DNA of 55,984 nucleotides, from positions 1 to 55,984 of the forward strand of contig JBCDAA010000007.1 in assembly GCA_039186435.1 (NCBI GenBank), in the 5' to 3' direction. This stretch comes from JALVDI01 sp039186435. Lineage in GTDB: Bacteria > Myxococcota_A > Polyangia > Polyangiales > Houyiibacteriaceae. Below the pieces are notes generated by a model. It did no database searches, was not told the DNA's origin, and saw only the letters and a list, made by a program, of their open reading frames with translations. Both the position numbers and the translations under genes were made by a program. Shown piece by piece: positions 25,433 through 33,606 of this stretch; positions within the stretch are counted from its first letter, which is position 1; every line of letters begins with the position of its first letter.

Positions 25433-25675
25433 GTGGCACCTCTGGATAAAGTTGAGGAATCTGCCTCCTTCGAGGAGGTAGTGGGTCGGCTCGAGGAGGT
25501 CGTTGAACGATTGGAGAAGGGAGATCTTCCCCTTGACGAATCGCTCACGATCTTCGAGGAAGGCGTACGCCTCGCTCGGGATGGATCGCGACGGCTTGAT
25601 GAAGCTGAGCGCCGAGTGGAGGAGCTCCTAAGTACAAGTGGCGACGTGAGGACACGCCCGCTCAAAGACGGGTGA
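25433..25675 (+). CDS. xseB: Exodeoxyribonuclease VII small subunit
   Basis: An 80-aa protein from the GTG at 25433. The core SFEEVVGRLEEVVERLEKGDLPLDESLTIFEEGVRLARDGSRRLDEAERRVEEL is the two-helix hairpin characteristic of XseB, which wraps XseA to form the single-strand DNA exonuclease VII. The C-terminal tail is short and basic. The large subunit xseA is not in the window, and the usual isoprenoid neighbours (ispA, dxs) are absent. It is followed 18 bp later by the PilZ-like gene. Confidence 0.93.
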   Translation: MAPLDKVEESASFEEVVGRLEEVVERLEKGDLPLDESLTIFEEGVRLARDGSRRLDEAERRVEELLSTSGDVRTRPLKDG

Positions 25676-25693
25676 GGAGGACCAGGTTTCCCG

Positions 25694-26911
25694 ATGACCG
25701 ACAACCTGACCGTGCCCACGCACTTCGGGGATCTTTCGGAACTCTCGGCAGGTCTCGCGGACCGTGTCGATGAGGAACGCATCATTCTCTACGGCCCGAA
25801 CGCCTTCGAAGAAGGTTCAACGGTTTCGTTTGCTGTTTTGTTGATCGACGGAACGCCAGCGCTCGAGGGAACCGGGCGTGTTGCGGCCGCCGTCGATGGG
25901 GGAGACGCCCGGGCGCCGGAGACGCGCTTCGACATCGTCTTCGACATGCTTCAGCTCGAGGGGCGCTCGGAGGTTGTGTACGAGCGGATCGTTCTCGCGC
26001 GGCAGTCCATGATGGGCGAAGAACCGCAGACCGGTGAAGTCGACGTGACCGAGCTGGAAGCGGAGTCGGCGGAAGCGCCGGAAGAAGCTCCGGCGGAGTT
26101 GGAAGTCGACACGGCCTATGCGGAAGAGCAGGGCGAGTACGTCGGCGAAGAGGAAGTGAGCTTTGCTTCCGAGGCCCCCGCGGCGGCGGAAGAGTTCGTG
26201 GAGTCCGCAGATCCCGTGCCCGTTGAGGGCGAGCTCGAGGTTGCCGATGTCGGTGAGGTCGAGCTCGAGGGCGAGTTTGACGCGCCTCCGGAGTACCCGG
26301 AGGCCGGGGAGACCGTGGTCGCGTCCCTCGAGGAGTTTGAGGAGGTCGACCCGCCGTCGCTTCCTGAGGAGCCCGAAGGATTCGCGCTTCCGCCTCTGCC
26401 GGACGCGCTCACGCGGCCGATGCATCCGCCGACCTGGTGGCCAGCAGAAGTTCCGCCCCCGCAGCCTCGCGCATCGTCGGGACATTTTCGCTACGGCGGA
26501 GAGCTGCCCGTCCCGGCGGGACCGCCCCGACCGGAACTCGATCCCTCCATGCGGGTTGCTCCGGCGCCGAGGCCGGGTGCGGAAGCCGCGCCGAATATGC
26601 CTCCGCGCGACGAGGAAGCGTTTGTTGAGGACGCGGCCGCTGAGGAGGCACCGGCGCTGGAAGATGCCGTCGCCGAAGAGGTCGCGGTCGACGAGGAGCT
26701 CGAGGCCGCCCACGACGTTGAAGCGGACGGTCTAGAGGTAGCCGAGGGCGAGGCCGACGAAGCCGACGTCCCCGTCGGAGATTTCGCCGTGGAGAGCGAT
26801 GCGGATGCGTCCGCAGAGGACTTCGAGATCGGTTTCGAGGACGACCCAGTCGCCTACGCCGGCGAAGAGCCCGTCCTTCAAGCCGAAGCCGACCCCGTCG
26901 AAGAGCGCTAG
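25694..26911 (+). CDS. PilZ-like N-terminal domain with long acidic tail
   Basis: A 405-aa protein. The first 105 residues (ERIILYGPNAFEEGSTVSFAVLLIDGTPALEGTGRVAAAVD... RFDIVFDMLQLEGRSEVVYERIV) resemble the divergent PilZ-type beta-barrels common in Myxococcota. The c-di-GMP motif R-x-x-x-R is not evident, so ligand binding is doubtful. The remaining 300 residues are Glu/Ala/Pro-rich and predicted disordered, with a short conserved-looking island (LTRPMHPPTWWPAEVPPPQPRASSGHFRYGGELPVP). Cytoplasmic, with no signal peptide. The fold call is tentative. Confidence 0.6.
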   Translation: MTDNLTVPTHFGDLSELSAGLADRVDEERIILYGPNAFEEGSTVSFAVLLIDGTPALEGTGRVAAAVDGGDARAPETRFDIVFDMLQLEGRSEVVYERIVLARQSMMGEEPQTGEVDVTELEAESAEAPEEAPAELEVDTAYAEEQGEYVGEEEVSFASEAPAAAEEFVESADPVPVEGELEVADVGEVELEGEFDAPPEYPEAGETVVASLEEFEEVDPPSLPEEPEGFALPPLPDALTRPMHPPTWWPAEVPPPQPRASSGHFRYGGELPVPAGPPRPELDPSMRVAPAPRPGAEAAPNMPPRDEEAFVEDAAAEEAPALEDAVAEEVAVDEELEAAHDVEADGLEVAEGEADEADVPVGDFAVESDADASAEDFEIGFEDDPVAYAGEEPVLQAEADPVEER

Positions 26912-26957
26912 CTCCCCGGTCCGCAGCAGCCCGTTGCGCGAGCGAGGGAGAAAAGAG

Positions 26958-26983
26958 ATGCCTACCATACATATTGACATGAC
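26958..26983. repeat. Left flanking repeat of the transposase unit
   Basis: atgcctaccatacatattga-catgac, oriented towards the transposase start 27 nt downstream. It contains CCTACC and TATTGAC blocks shared with the copies at 890, 1018, 28229, 28350, 33900 and 34033 (the last four inverted). Confidence 0.7.
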
Positions 26984-27009
26984 GCATCGAAGCACTCTAC
27001 GCTTGAGAC

Positions 27010-27939
27010 ATGCCGGGAGCCCGAACTCACCGCGCCGATCTCGACGCGACGCCCTACTACCATTGCGTATCTCGATGCGTCCGACGCGCATTCCTCTGCG
27101 GAAAGGACCCCTACACAGGGCGAGACTTCGAACATCGAAAGGAGTGGGTCGAGTCACGCCTCCTCTTCCTCGCGCGCGTCTTCGCAATGGAGGTGCAGGC
27201 CTACGCGGTCATGTCCAATCACCTTCACGTCGTTGTGCGCGTCGACCGAGACCGCGCCGAAAACTGGAGCGATGCGGAAGTCGTTCGCCGATACGGGCGG
27301 CTCTTCGGTCAGCCGAAGGCCTCCCTCGAAATGTTGAGTGCGCGCCAGCGCAAAGACCGCATCGCACAATGGCGCGAGCGCCTTTGGGACCTGAGCTGGA
27401 TGATGCGATGCCTGAATGAGTCCATCGCCCGGCGAGCCAACGAAGAGGACGAGTGCACGGGCCGGTTCTGGGAAGGGCGCTTTCGGTGCCAGCCCTTGCT
27501 CGACGAACCCGCTCTTGTCGCTTGCATGGCGTATGTCGACCTCAACCCGCTACGTGCCGGGGCGTCCTCATCTGCTGAGAATGCGGCGTTCACATCCATG
27601 CGAAAGCGCTTGGAAGGGACCGAGGTTCCCGCCGGACTTGCGCCTTTCTCAGATCAAGTTCCGAAAGGGTCGCGTCGAACGACAGTTCCGATGACGTTTG
27701 ATGAGTACCGAGCGTTGCTTCGATGGACCGCGCGTCGCGCGAAGCACACGGATGCGCGCGCGCCGTCTGCAGTCTCCGTGATGGGTCTCAGCGCGCCGGC
27801 GTTTGCAGACGCGATGAGCATCGATGGGCTCCGCGCGTTTTGTGCGCTGGGATCAGTTGCCCACCTTGACGAGCTCGCGGCCTCACGGGGAACGAAGTGG
27901 GTTCGAGGAAAGGGTCCGGCGGAGCGTCTGTTTCGTTAG
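27010..27939 (+). CDS. Y1 (HUH) transposase, REP-associated type
   Basis: A 309-aa protein of the IS200-like Y1_Tnp superfamily. YYHCVSRCVRRAFLCG (16-31) is the first strand, VQAYAVMSNHLHVVVRV (62-78) carries the HUH metal motif (His71-Leu-His73), and ACMAYVDLNPLRAG (171-184) carries the expected catalytic Tyr175 in the Y-x-x-x-N-P context typical of RAYT proteins. The acidic DECTGRFWEGRFRCQPLL segment is also typical of this subgroup. It would cut and rejoin single-stranded DNA at hairpin-type sites. All key residues are present, so it may be active. Its length exceeds that of IS200 TnpA (about 150 aa), matching the long chromosomal RAYT-like class. It is flanked by inverted repeats that recur elsewhere in the window. 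Confidence 0.92.
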   Translation: MPGARTHRADLDATPYYHCVSRCVRRAFLCGKDPYTGRDFEHRKEWVESRLLFLARVFAMEVQAYAVMSNHLHVVVRVDRDRAENWSDAEVVRRYGRLFGQPKASLEMLSARQRKDRIAQWRERLWDLSWMMRCLNESIARRANEEDECTGRFWEGRFRCQPLLDEPALVACMAYVDLNPLRAGASSSAENAAFTSMRKRLEGTEVPAGLAPFSDQVPKGSRRTTVPMTFDEYRALLRWTARRAKHTDARAPSAVSVMGLSAPAFADAMSIDGLRAFCALGSVAHLDELAASRGTKWVRGKGPAERLFR

Positions 27940-28407
27940 TTTTTTAGTGTCGGCTGCCGCGTTGCTTGTCGGCTCGCGCGCAGCGGAGTGAAGTCTGTCC
28001 TCGTTCGTATCGGCGGCTCGCGTGCGGAGGAGTGAAGTCTGCCCTCGTTGGTATCGGCTCGTCGAGTGTGCTTCGCGTTGAGTTTCACCAAGGCGCCGAC
28101 GCGGTTTTGCCAAACATGGAATGCATGACTGTGGGCCGTGCCCCGGTAGGCAGACGTGACCGGCACGGTGGCGCCCCGACTCAGCTCTTGTCCCATCGCG
28201 ACTACCCAGCTTCCTCGGCTGTGGCGAAGTCAATATTTATGGTTGGTATTAAATTATCAACCAGCGACCTCCGGTTGAGGGGTGAGGCGACGGATCGTTT
28301 GCGCTAACCCGCATCTCTTTGCGCCGACCTGTACCTGCCTACTTGTGAAGTCAATATTTATGGTAGGTATAAACAGGTCGTCTCGCTGCCCGGGGCAGGG
28401 GAGCGCT
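27940..28407. repeat. Non-coding repeat region downstream of the transposase
   Basis: This 468-bp gap has no supported gene. A 44-bp tandem repeat occurs at 27970-28013 and 28014-28057 (cggctcgcg-N-ggagtgaagtctg-N-cctcgtt-N-gtatcgg), with the start of a third unit at 28055. Two copies of gaagtcaatatttatggt(t/a)ggtat lie at 28226-28248 and 28348-28370. The tandem units share the gtgaagtc string with these copies, so they may be of common origin. Confidence 0.75.
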
Positions 28408-30603
28408 CTACTCGGTCACGTAACCAAGCGCCCGCAGCTGAGCCTCGGTTTCAGCGTCGATCGTCGTCGTTCGCGAGTTGTGACGACGCCTTCGCTGCGA
28501 TCGACGCGTGCTCTCCAAGCGAAGCGCGAGTTCCTCCCGCAGGTGTCGAACCGTCAGCGGACGCTCTGCCGCAACGTTGTTCTGTTCCCGCGGGTCGTCC
28601 CTCAAATCAAAGAGCCGAATCCGATTGCCCGGTCGCATGACGAGCTTCCAGCGATCCGAAGTTACCGTCCGCCAGTTGTCCATAAACCCCGACACGGTCA
28701 CGCGCGGCGCTCCCACATCCGCGCCCCGAAGCTCCCCAAGAAAGCTCCGCCCTGCGAGCCCCGCCGGAATTGGTTTGCCGAGGGCCTCCAGAATCGTCGG
28801 CATCACATCGACAAGACCCACCGCGCTCGTGACTCGCCGCGGAGGTTCTCCCGGAAGCCTCACGAAGAGCGGCACATGAAGGAGTTCTTCGTAGACCGAG
28901 TGCCCGTGCCCGACCGATCCGTGATCCCAAAACTCTTCGCCGTGATCCGACGTCAGAATCACCATCGTCGAGTCCGCAACACCGCGTCGCTCGAGACCGT
29001 CCAGAATCGATCGGAAATGGACGTCGTGATAGCTGATCTCACCATCGTAGAGCGCTTCGAGGTGCGCACGATCTCTCGCCGCAAGACGCAGCCGCCCGAG
29101 TTTCACGTTTTCCAGCAGCGTCGAGTCGCGCCGAAAGTTGACGGGTCCGCTGTAGTCCGCATCCCCGTACATCTCGAGGAACTCACGCGGCGGCCGATAA
29201 GGAACGTGCGGGTCGATCGTATGCACGTACACAAAGAAAGGCCGGTCGGTGGGTCGGCCGTCGAGCCACGAGAGCACATCCGCCGCGACATCACGCGCCC
29301 GCGTCCTGCGACCTTCCCGAATGTAGTTGCGGTAGGTGTCCCACCCCTGTCGAAATCCAAAGCGGTCCGACACGTAGCCATTGCAGATGAAACTCGCGGT
29401 CGCGTAGCCATGCTCTTTGAGGAGCTCAGGAAGAAGTTCCACCGACCGCGGAACCACCGATCCTTGCTGCGTTGCGGTGTGCTCCCACGGCATCAGTCCC
29501 GAGAGCAGTGTCGCCACGCTCGGCTTGGTCCAGTTTTCCTGCGCGTGCGCGTGCGTAAACGTGGTGGCTCCGGCCGCAAAGGCCGCAAGCCCCGGCGTTC
29601 GAACCCGCGTCTGGGGATTGATTGGAGCAAGCCGATCCGCGCGGAGCGTATCCACAAGAACCAGGAGGACGTTCTCCGGCTGCCTCGCGACCGCGTTCTC
29701 GTCGGCGGGGGTCACGATGCGGGGGCTTGCTAGCGAAACCGGTTCAGTGCCCGCCTCGAACTCAAGCCGAAGGATGTCATCGGCGTGCGCACTCAGGTCG
29801 ACATCGATCAGGCCCGAATGCAAACCAAGATCGCTTCGCCCCTCATCGGTGATCGCGACAACGCGGACGTCGGCGCTGGCTTCCGCGATCAGGCGCGCAT
29901 TCTCCGGCACCGAAAACGCATGCCCACTTCGCCAGCCTGGCGGAATGACCCATCGATCATTTTCGACGTGCGGCGCGGCCTCATCCGGCAATGCGTCCCC
30001 CACCGAAATACGCCTCAGGAGGACGCCCACCCGCGCCCCTTGGACGGTGCGCGATCCTCTCGCGCGGAGAAGCACCACGTTTTCGCCGCGGCGAAGTTCC
30101 GAGGCCGGGAGGGCAACCTCCGCCCGTCCCCAGCCGGTCGTTGGGAGTGTGAGCTCTCCAACCCGTTCCCCATTGAGGTAAGCCTCCACGACACCTGCCC
30201 GGATCACCCGCCCTTCAACGTGCAGCGAGGTCGTCGCGGGCTCTCGCTCCCAGTTGAACGGCAGGCGGCCCTGTCGCCCCTCCGTGACGAGCGCCCACTC
30301 GCCGTCAATCTCACGATGCGCCAGCTTGGTCGACCAGCCTCCCAGGGTGTGCCGACGTGCCGCGGGACTCGAGAAGTCGACGATCTCGGCGTTGCCCCGC
30401 CAGGTGGAAGCCGGGTGCCGCAAGAGGTCGAATCGGACCCGCGTCGGGGGCGGCGGTTCCGGAGGGGACTCGGCAGGGCCCTCCGCGTTCGCGACTTCCG
30501 TCTCGGGAGGCTCCTCGGTCGCAGGGGTCGCCGTCGAGGCCGGCTGCGGCGGCCGCGATGACCCAGCGCAGGAGAGGAGCAAGAGAAGCAGCGGGGCGCG
30601 CAT
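28408..30603 (-). CDS. Sulfatase/alkaline-phosphatase superfamily lipoprotein with Thr nucleophile position
   Basis: A 731-aa lipoprotein; the ATG at 30603 opens into MRAPLLLLLLSC, while an upstream ATG at 30651 would bury the signal. A beta-rich N-terminal region (about 50-300, with jelly-roll-like VEGRVIRAGVVEAYLNGERVGEL) precedes a full sulfatase-fold domain: NVLLVLVDTLRADRL (metal Asp), NWTKPSVATLLSGL (nucleophile loop), VYVHTIDPHVPY and VILTSDHGEEFWDHGSVGHGHSVYEELLHVPL. The sulfatase signature C/S-x-P-S-R has Thr (T359) in place of the Cys or Ser converted to formylglycine. Thr nucleophiles are known in phosphoglycerol and phosphoethanolamine transferases of this superfamily, so a phospho-transfer or phosphodiesterase role is more likely than sulfate hydrolysis. 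It is divergent from the small secreted protein. Confidence 0.85.
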   Translation of the reverse strand: MRAPLLLLLLSCAGSSRPPQPASTATPATEEPPETEVANAEGPAESPPEPPPPTRVRFDLLRHPASTWRGNAEIVDFSSPAARRHTLGGWSTKLAHREIDGEWALVTEGRQGRLPFNWEREPATTSLHVEGRVIRAGVVEAYLNGERVGELTLPTTGWGRAEVALPASELRRGENVVLLRARGSRTVQGARVGVLLRRISVGDALPDEAAPHVENDRWVIPPGWRSGHAFSVPENARLIAEASADVRVVAITDEGRSDLGLHSGLIDVDLSAHADDILRLEFEAGTEPVSLASPRIVTPADENAVARQPENVLLVLVDTLRADRLAPINPQTRVRTPGLAAFAAGATTFTHAHAQENWTKPSVATLLSGLMPWEHTATQQGSVVPRSVELLPELLKEHGYATASFICNGYVSDRFGFRQGWDTYRNYIREGRRTRARDVAADVLSWLDGRPTDRPFFVYVHTIDPHVPYRPPREFLEMYGDADYSGPVNFRRDSTLLENVKLGRLRLAARDRAHLEALYDGEISYHDVHFRSILDGLERRGVADSTMVILTSDHGEEFWDHGSVGHGHSVYEELLHVPLFVRLPGEPPRRVTSAVGLVDVMPTILEALGKPIPAGLAGRSFLGELRGADVGAPRVTVSGFMDNWRTVTSDRWKLVMRPGNRIRLFDLRDDPREQNNVAAERPLTVRHLREELALRLESTRRSQRRRRHNSRTTTIDAETEAQLRALGYVTE

Positions 30604-30714
30604 GTCTCGGGTGTACCGCGACCCCTGGTTTCCTGCGAAGAAACGCATCAATCGCTCGAGTTGGTGTAGAGTCGTGAATGCACGCGGCGGATTTACGTCT
30701 GCCCAGAGGAACCG

Positions 30715-31044
30715 ATGCGAACGAGGACAATTCGACAGCTTGTGGGAGCGCTCGCGTTTGCGGGAGCGGTGGCGATCGCGGTGCCCGCCCTTGCCGAAGC
30801 CCTAGTCGTTGTGGAAGTTCGGACTCCCGACGGGACCGCGGCGAACGGTCGAGTGGTTCTCCGTCCGCGTGGCGAAGGCGCTGAATTCAGCTGCACAACG
30901 AGCGAGGGTGGCTGCCGAATCGAGCACGTCCCTGGCGGTCGCTACACGGTGACCTTCGAGCCCGCCGAGGGCGATGGGCCAGAGCCGTCAAACGCGGTGA
31001 TCCCACCAGAGGGCACCGTGACCCTTCGCGTCGCCACTCGCTAG
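30715..31044 (+). CDS. Small secreted protein with Ig-like/CNA-B-like fold
   Basis: A 109-aa protein with a Sec signal peptide (MRTRTIRQLVGALAFAGAVAIAVPALAEA) and a single beta domain: LVVVEVRTPDGTAANGRVVLRPRGEGAEFSCTTSEGGCRIEHVPGGRYTVTFEP. The V-x-G-x-V-x-L, C-x-C and G-x-Y-T-V pattern matches the prealbumin-like/carboxypeptidase-regulatory type. A Shine-Dalgarno (AGAGGA) precedes the ATG at 30715. It lies upstream of the OmpA-domain protein, which has two similar domains. Role unknown. Confidence 0.75.
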   Translation: MRTRTIRQLVGALAFAGAVAIAVPALAEALVVVEVRTPDGTAANGRVVLRPRGEGAEFSCTTSEGGCRIEHVPGGRYTVTFEPAEGDGPEPSNAVIPPEGTVTLRVATR

Positions 31045-31236
31045 GAACGCGCTGTGCAGGGAACGCATGTGCCAGACGACGGCACAGCGTGGCACTGTGG
31101 TGTTCAGCATTGCGGGATTTTTTTGCACTCGCAGGCCACGACCGCGGCACTAGCTGCGCCAGCGAATGTTGCATCCCCCCCAAGAAACCATGTATGAAAA
31201 CGCCCCGGTGCGGCCTGCCGCCCAAGGAGCTCATGA

Positions 31237-33549
31237 ATGCGTTGCGCACTTACTCGCTTCGGCTTCCTTCTCGCCCTGCTTGGAGCGGCGGGAACCAGCC
31301 CTGCCTTGGCTCAGTTCGAAGACGAGTTCGACGACGAGTTTGACGAGGAACCGGCCGAAACACCTGCACCGACGCCGACTCCCGCGGAAGATACAGACGA
31401 CGAAGACGATCCTTTTGCGGAGGACGACCCCTTCGCGGAAGACGATCTTGAGTCCGATCTTGCGGACGTTGAGAACGAGGGCGAGCTCGACGACGAGACG
31501 CCGCCCGCAGATGTTGAGGAAGACGAGGACGAGCCTGCGGAAGACGAGGATCTTCGAGACCGTCTTCTGCGCACGCAGAGCACGTACTTCGGTCCGGCTG
31601 GCGGTCTGCATGTCGTCGACGCCGGCGGCGGAGCCGTTGGCTCCTTTCGCGTGCAGCTCGCGACCGAGTTCTTCTTTACGTCAGGTTTTATCGAGGCGGG
31701 CGACGACGCCGACCACATCGGCGGGTCTCTCTCGATCGCGTGGACGGTGCACAACAACATCGAGCTTTGGGCGTCCATTCAGTCCTACGCGAACAGCAAT
31801 GACCAGGGCGATCCCACGCTTTTTCAGGTGCTCGGCGACACGCAGCTCGGCTTGAAAGCGTTCCACCGCGTGACTCCGATCCTCACGGTCGGTGGTGATG
31901 TGACGCTCGCGCTTCTGAACACCGTCGGCGACATCGGCCTCGTATTTAAGAGCACCAGCTTTGGTCTCCGCGGCAACGTGACCCTCGACCTGCGCGGCCT
32001 TTCGAACAGCATTCCGCTTATTGGTCGCTTCAACGTGCAGTACTTCTTCGACAACTCCGAGCAGCTGATCGAGGACGTCGAGGACGAGCGTTTCGCGAAC
32101 CTCGAAGACCCCGAGCCCGACCGCGCGGACGAGACGCGTAACCTGCTGACGCCGATCGAACGCTTCGCGCTCAACATCAACCGAACGGACTTCCTCAACC
32201 TCAACCTGGGTTTCGAGGCGCCGCTTCGCGTGACCGACGACTTCTACCTGAGTCCGCTTCTCGAGTGGACCTGGAACATCCCCGTGAACCGCCAGGGCTA
32301 CAACTGCCTCTTCATTCCCGACGACGATCCCGATACGACGGACCGTCCCGCCGATGGTGAAGACGGCTGCCTCGACCGGCAGGGTCCCAAGAGTTTCCCG
32401 ATGAACCTCACCCTTGGTCTTCGAGTGCTTCCGCCCGTTGCCGGGCTGAGCTTCATCCTCGCGGCGGATGTCGGTTTGACCGGCAAGCAGCGCAGCAGCT
32501 TCGTGCGCGAGCTCGCGCCGAACGCCCCCTACAACATCTATCTCGGCATGGCGTATGCCTACGACACGCGCGAGCCCGAGCCGCTGGAGCCGGAGGTTCG
32601 CGAGGTCGAGCGCCGCGTTGAGGTGGCGATTCCGCCGCCCCTTCAGGGTCGCATTAAGGGCGAGATCGTGGAGCAGGGCGCGAACTCCCCCGTGGCGGGC
32701 GCCGTCATCTCGTTCCCGGGTCAGGAGCTCACCTCGCTGGTGGCCGGTGACGACGGTCGCTTCACGACCTACCGGCTCGATCCGGGCGAGGTCCAGCTTG
32801 CGGTGTCGCACCCCGAGTACAACGACGGTGCGTGTGCGGCGACGATTCCCGATGAGCGCCCGGAAGAGGGCGAGCTCGAGGTGGAGGTTCGCTGCGAGCT
32901 TACGGCGCTTCCGCGAGTCGGTAGCGTGAACGGCCGCGTTGCAGGACCGGATGGCACCGGGATTCCGGGCGCCCAGATTCAGCTGAGCGGTGCGGCAAGC
33001 CGAACCGTGACGACCGGTCCGGACGGCAGCTTCGCCGTGCCCGATCTTCCTCCGGGAAGCTACGCGGCGCGCATCGACGCGGAGAACTACCTCATCAAGA
33101 TCGACAACTTCGAGGTTGTTGCGCGCGAGCAGGCGACCCCGTCGATTACGCTTGTCGAGCGTCCCCGCAATGCGCTCGTGCGAGTGCGGCGTCGTGACCT
33201 TCAGATTCGCCGCAAGATTAACTTCGCGACGAATAGCGCCGACATTCTCCCGAGCAGCGAGCCGCTGATGACGGAGATCGCGGACGTCCTGATTCGCAAC
33301 CCGCAGATTCGCCGGATTGAGATTCAGGGTCACACCGACAACCGCGGTCCGCGCGCGCGAAACATGACGCTTTCGCAGAGTCGCGCGGAAGCGGTGAGGG
33401 ATTGGCTCATCCGCCACGGCGTGGAGGGTGCACGTCTCGAAGCGCGTGGATTCGGGCCGGACGATCCCCTTGTTCCGAACATCACCCCGGCCAACCGGGC
33501 GCGAAATCGGCGCGTGCAGTTCGTCATCAAGGAGCAGGACCGCAACTAG
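31237..33549 (+). CDS. OmpA-family outer-membrane protein with regulatory-like Ig domains
   Basis: A 770-aa protein; ATG at 31237 with AAGGAG 7 nt upstream. A signal peptide ends at ALAQ. A highly acidic Asp/Glu/Pro segment (residues 27-110) leads into a beta-barrel-like region (about 115-430, e.g. FRVQLATEFFFTSGF, LGLRVLPPVAGLSFILAADVGL). Two carboxypeptidase-regulatory-like domains follow (GRIKGEIVEQGANSPVAGAVISFPG; GSVNGRVAGPDGTGIPGAQIQLSG). A C-terminal OmpA peptidoglycan-binding domain (INFATNSADILPSSEP, IEIQGHTDNRGPRARNMTLSQSRAEAVRDWL, NRRVQF) ends the protein. It should tether the outer membrane to peptidoglycan. The domain plan resembles Myxococcota OmpA/TraB-like proteins; a TraB role is not claimed. 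A terminator follows at 33572. Confidence 0.9.
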   Translation: MRCALTRFGFLLALLGAAGTSPALAQFEDEFDDEFDEEPAETPAPTPTPAEDTDDEDDPFAEDDPFAEDDLESDLADVENEGELDDETPPADVEEDEDEPAEDEDLRDRLLRTQSTYFGPAGGLHVVDAGGGAVGSFRVQLATEFFFTSGFIEAGDDADHIGGSLSIAWTVHNNIELWASIQSYANSNDQGDPTLFQVLGDTQLGLKAFHRVTPILTVGGDVTLALLNTVGDIGLVFKSTSFGLRGNVTLDLRGLSNSIPLIGRFNVQYFFDNSEQLIEDVEDERFANLEDPEPDRADETRNLLTPIERFALNINRTDFLNLNLGFEAPLRVTDDFYLSPLLEWTWNIPVNRQGYNCLFIPDDDPDTTDRPADGEDGCLDRQGPKSFPMNLTLGLRVLPPVAGLSFILAADVGLTGKQRSSFVRELAPNAPYNIYLGMAYAYDTREPEPLEPEVREVERRVEVAIPPPLQGRIKGEIVEQGANSPVAGAVISFPGQELTSLVAGDDGRFTTYRLDPGEVQLAVSHPEYNDGACAATIPDERPEEGELEVEVRCELTALPRVGSVNGRVAGPDGTGIPGAQIQLSGAASRTVTTGPDGSFAVPDLPPGSYAARIDAENYLIKIDNFEVVAREQATPSITLVERPRNALVRVRRRDLQIRRKINFATNSADILPSSEPLMTEIADVLIRNPQIRRIEIQGHTDNRGPRARNMTLSQSRAEAVRDWLIRHGVEGARLEARGFGPDDPLVPNITPANRARNRRVQFVIKEQDRN

Positions 33550-33571
33550 CGAGCGGTCGCTCATTTCGCGA

Positions 33572-33606
33572 ACGGGGACTCGGCTTGGCCGCGTCCCCGT
33601 TTTCCG
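33572..33606 (+). terminator. Intrinsic terminator of the OmpA-family gene
   Basis: The inverted repeat ACGGGGAC (33572-33579) / GTCCCCGT (33593-33600) with a 13-nt loop is followed by ttt and ccgttt, 22 bp after the stop codon. The stem is perfect; the U tract is short. Confidence 0.65.

Larger units (their letters stand above)
26958..28373. mobile_element. Y1-transposase unit bounded by inverted repeats (REP/RAYT-like)
   Basis: The transposase gene is bracketed by inverted copies of one short sequence. Left: ATGCCTACCATACATATTGAC at 26958-26978. Right: GTCAATATTTATGGTAGGTAT at 28350-28370, with an inner right copy at 28229-28249 (GGTTGG variant). Left and outer-right arms match at about 19 of 21 positions. 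Between gene and right end there is only non-coding repeat sequence. This is the arrangement of a RAYT gene flanked by its REP elements rather than of a classical IS with terminal inverted repeats. Whether the unit moves as one piece is unknown. Confidence 0.65.

Noticed and set aside
27970..28057. Possible CRISPR array
   Set aside because: Only two contiguous 44-bp units with no spacers between them and no cas genes nearby; it is a tandem repeat.
31045..31236. Possible small RNA or terminator before the OmpA gene (gtgcc...ggcac hairpin and T7 at about 31119)
   Set aside because: The hairpin and the T run are about 30 nt apart, so they do not form an intrinsic terminator; nothing else supports an RNA gene.
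31681..33564. 627-codon minus-strand open frame
   Set aside because: Antisense to the OmpA-family protein, whose domains are clear; no independent evidence.
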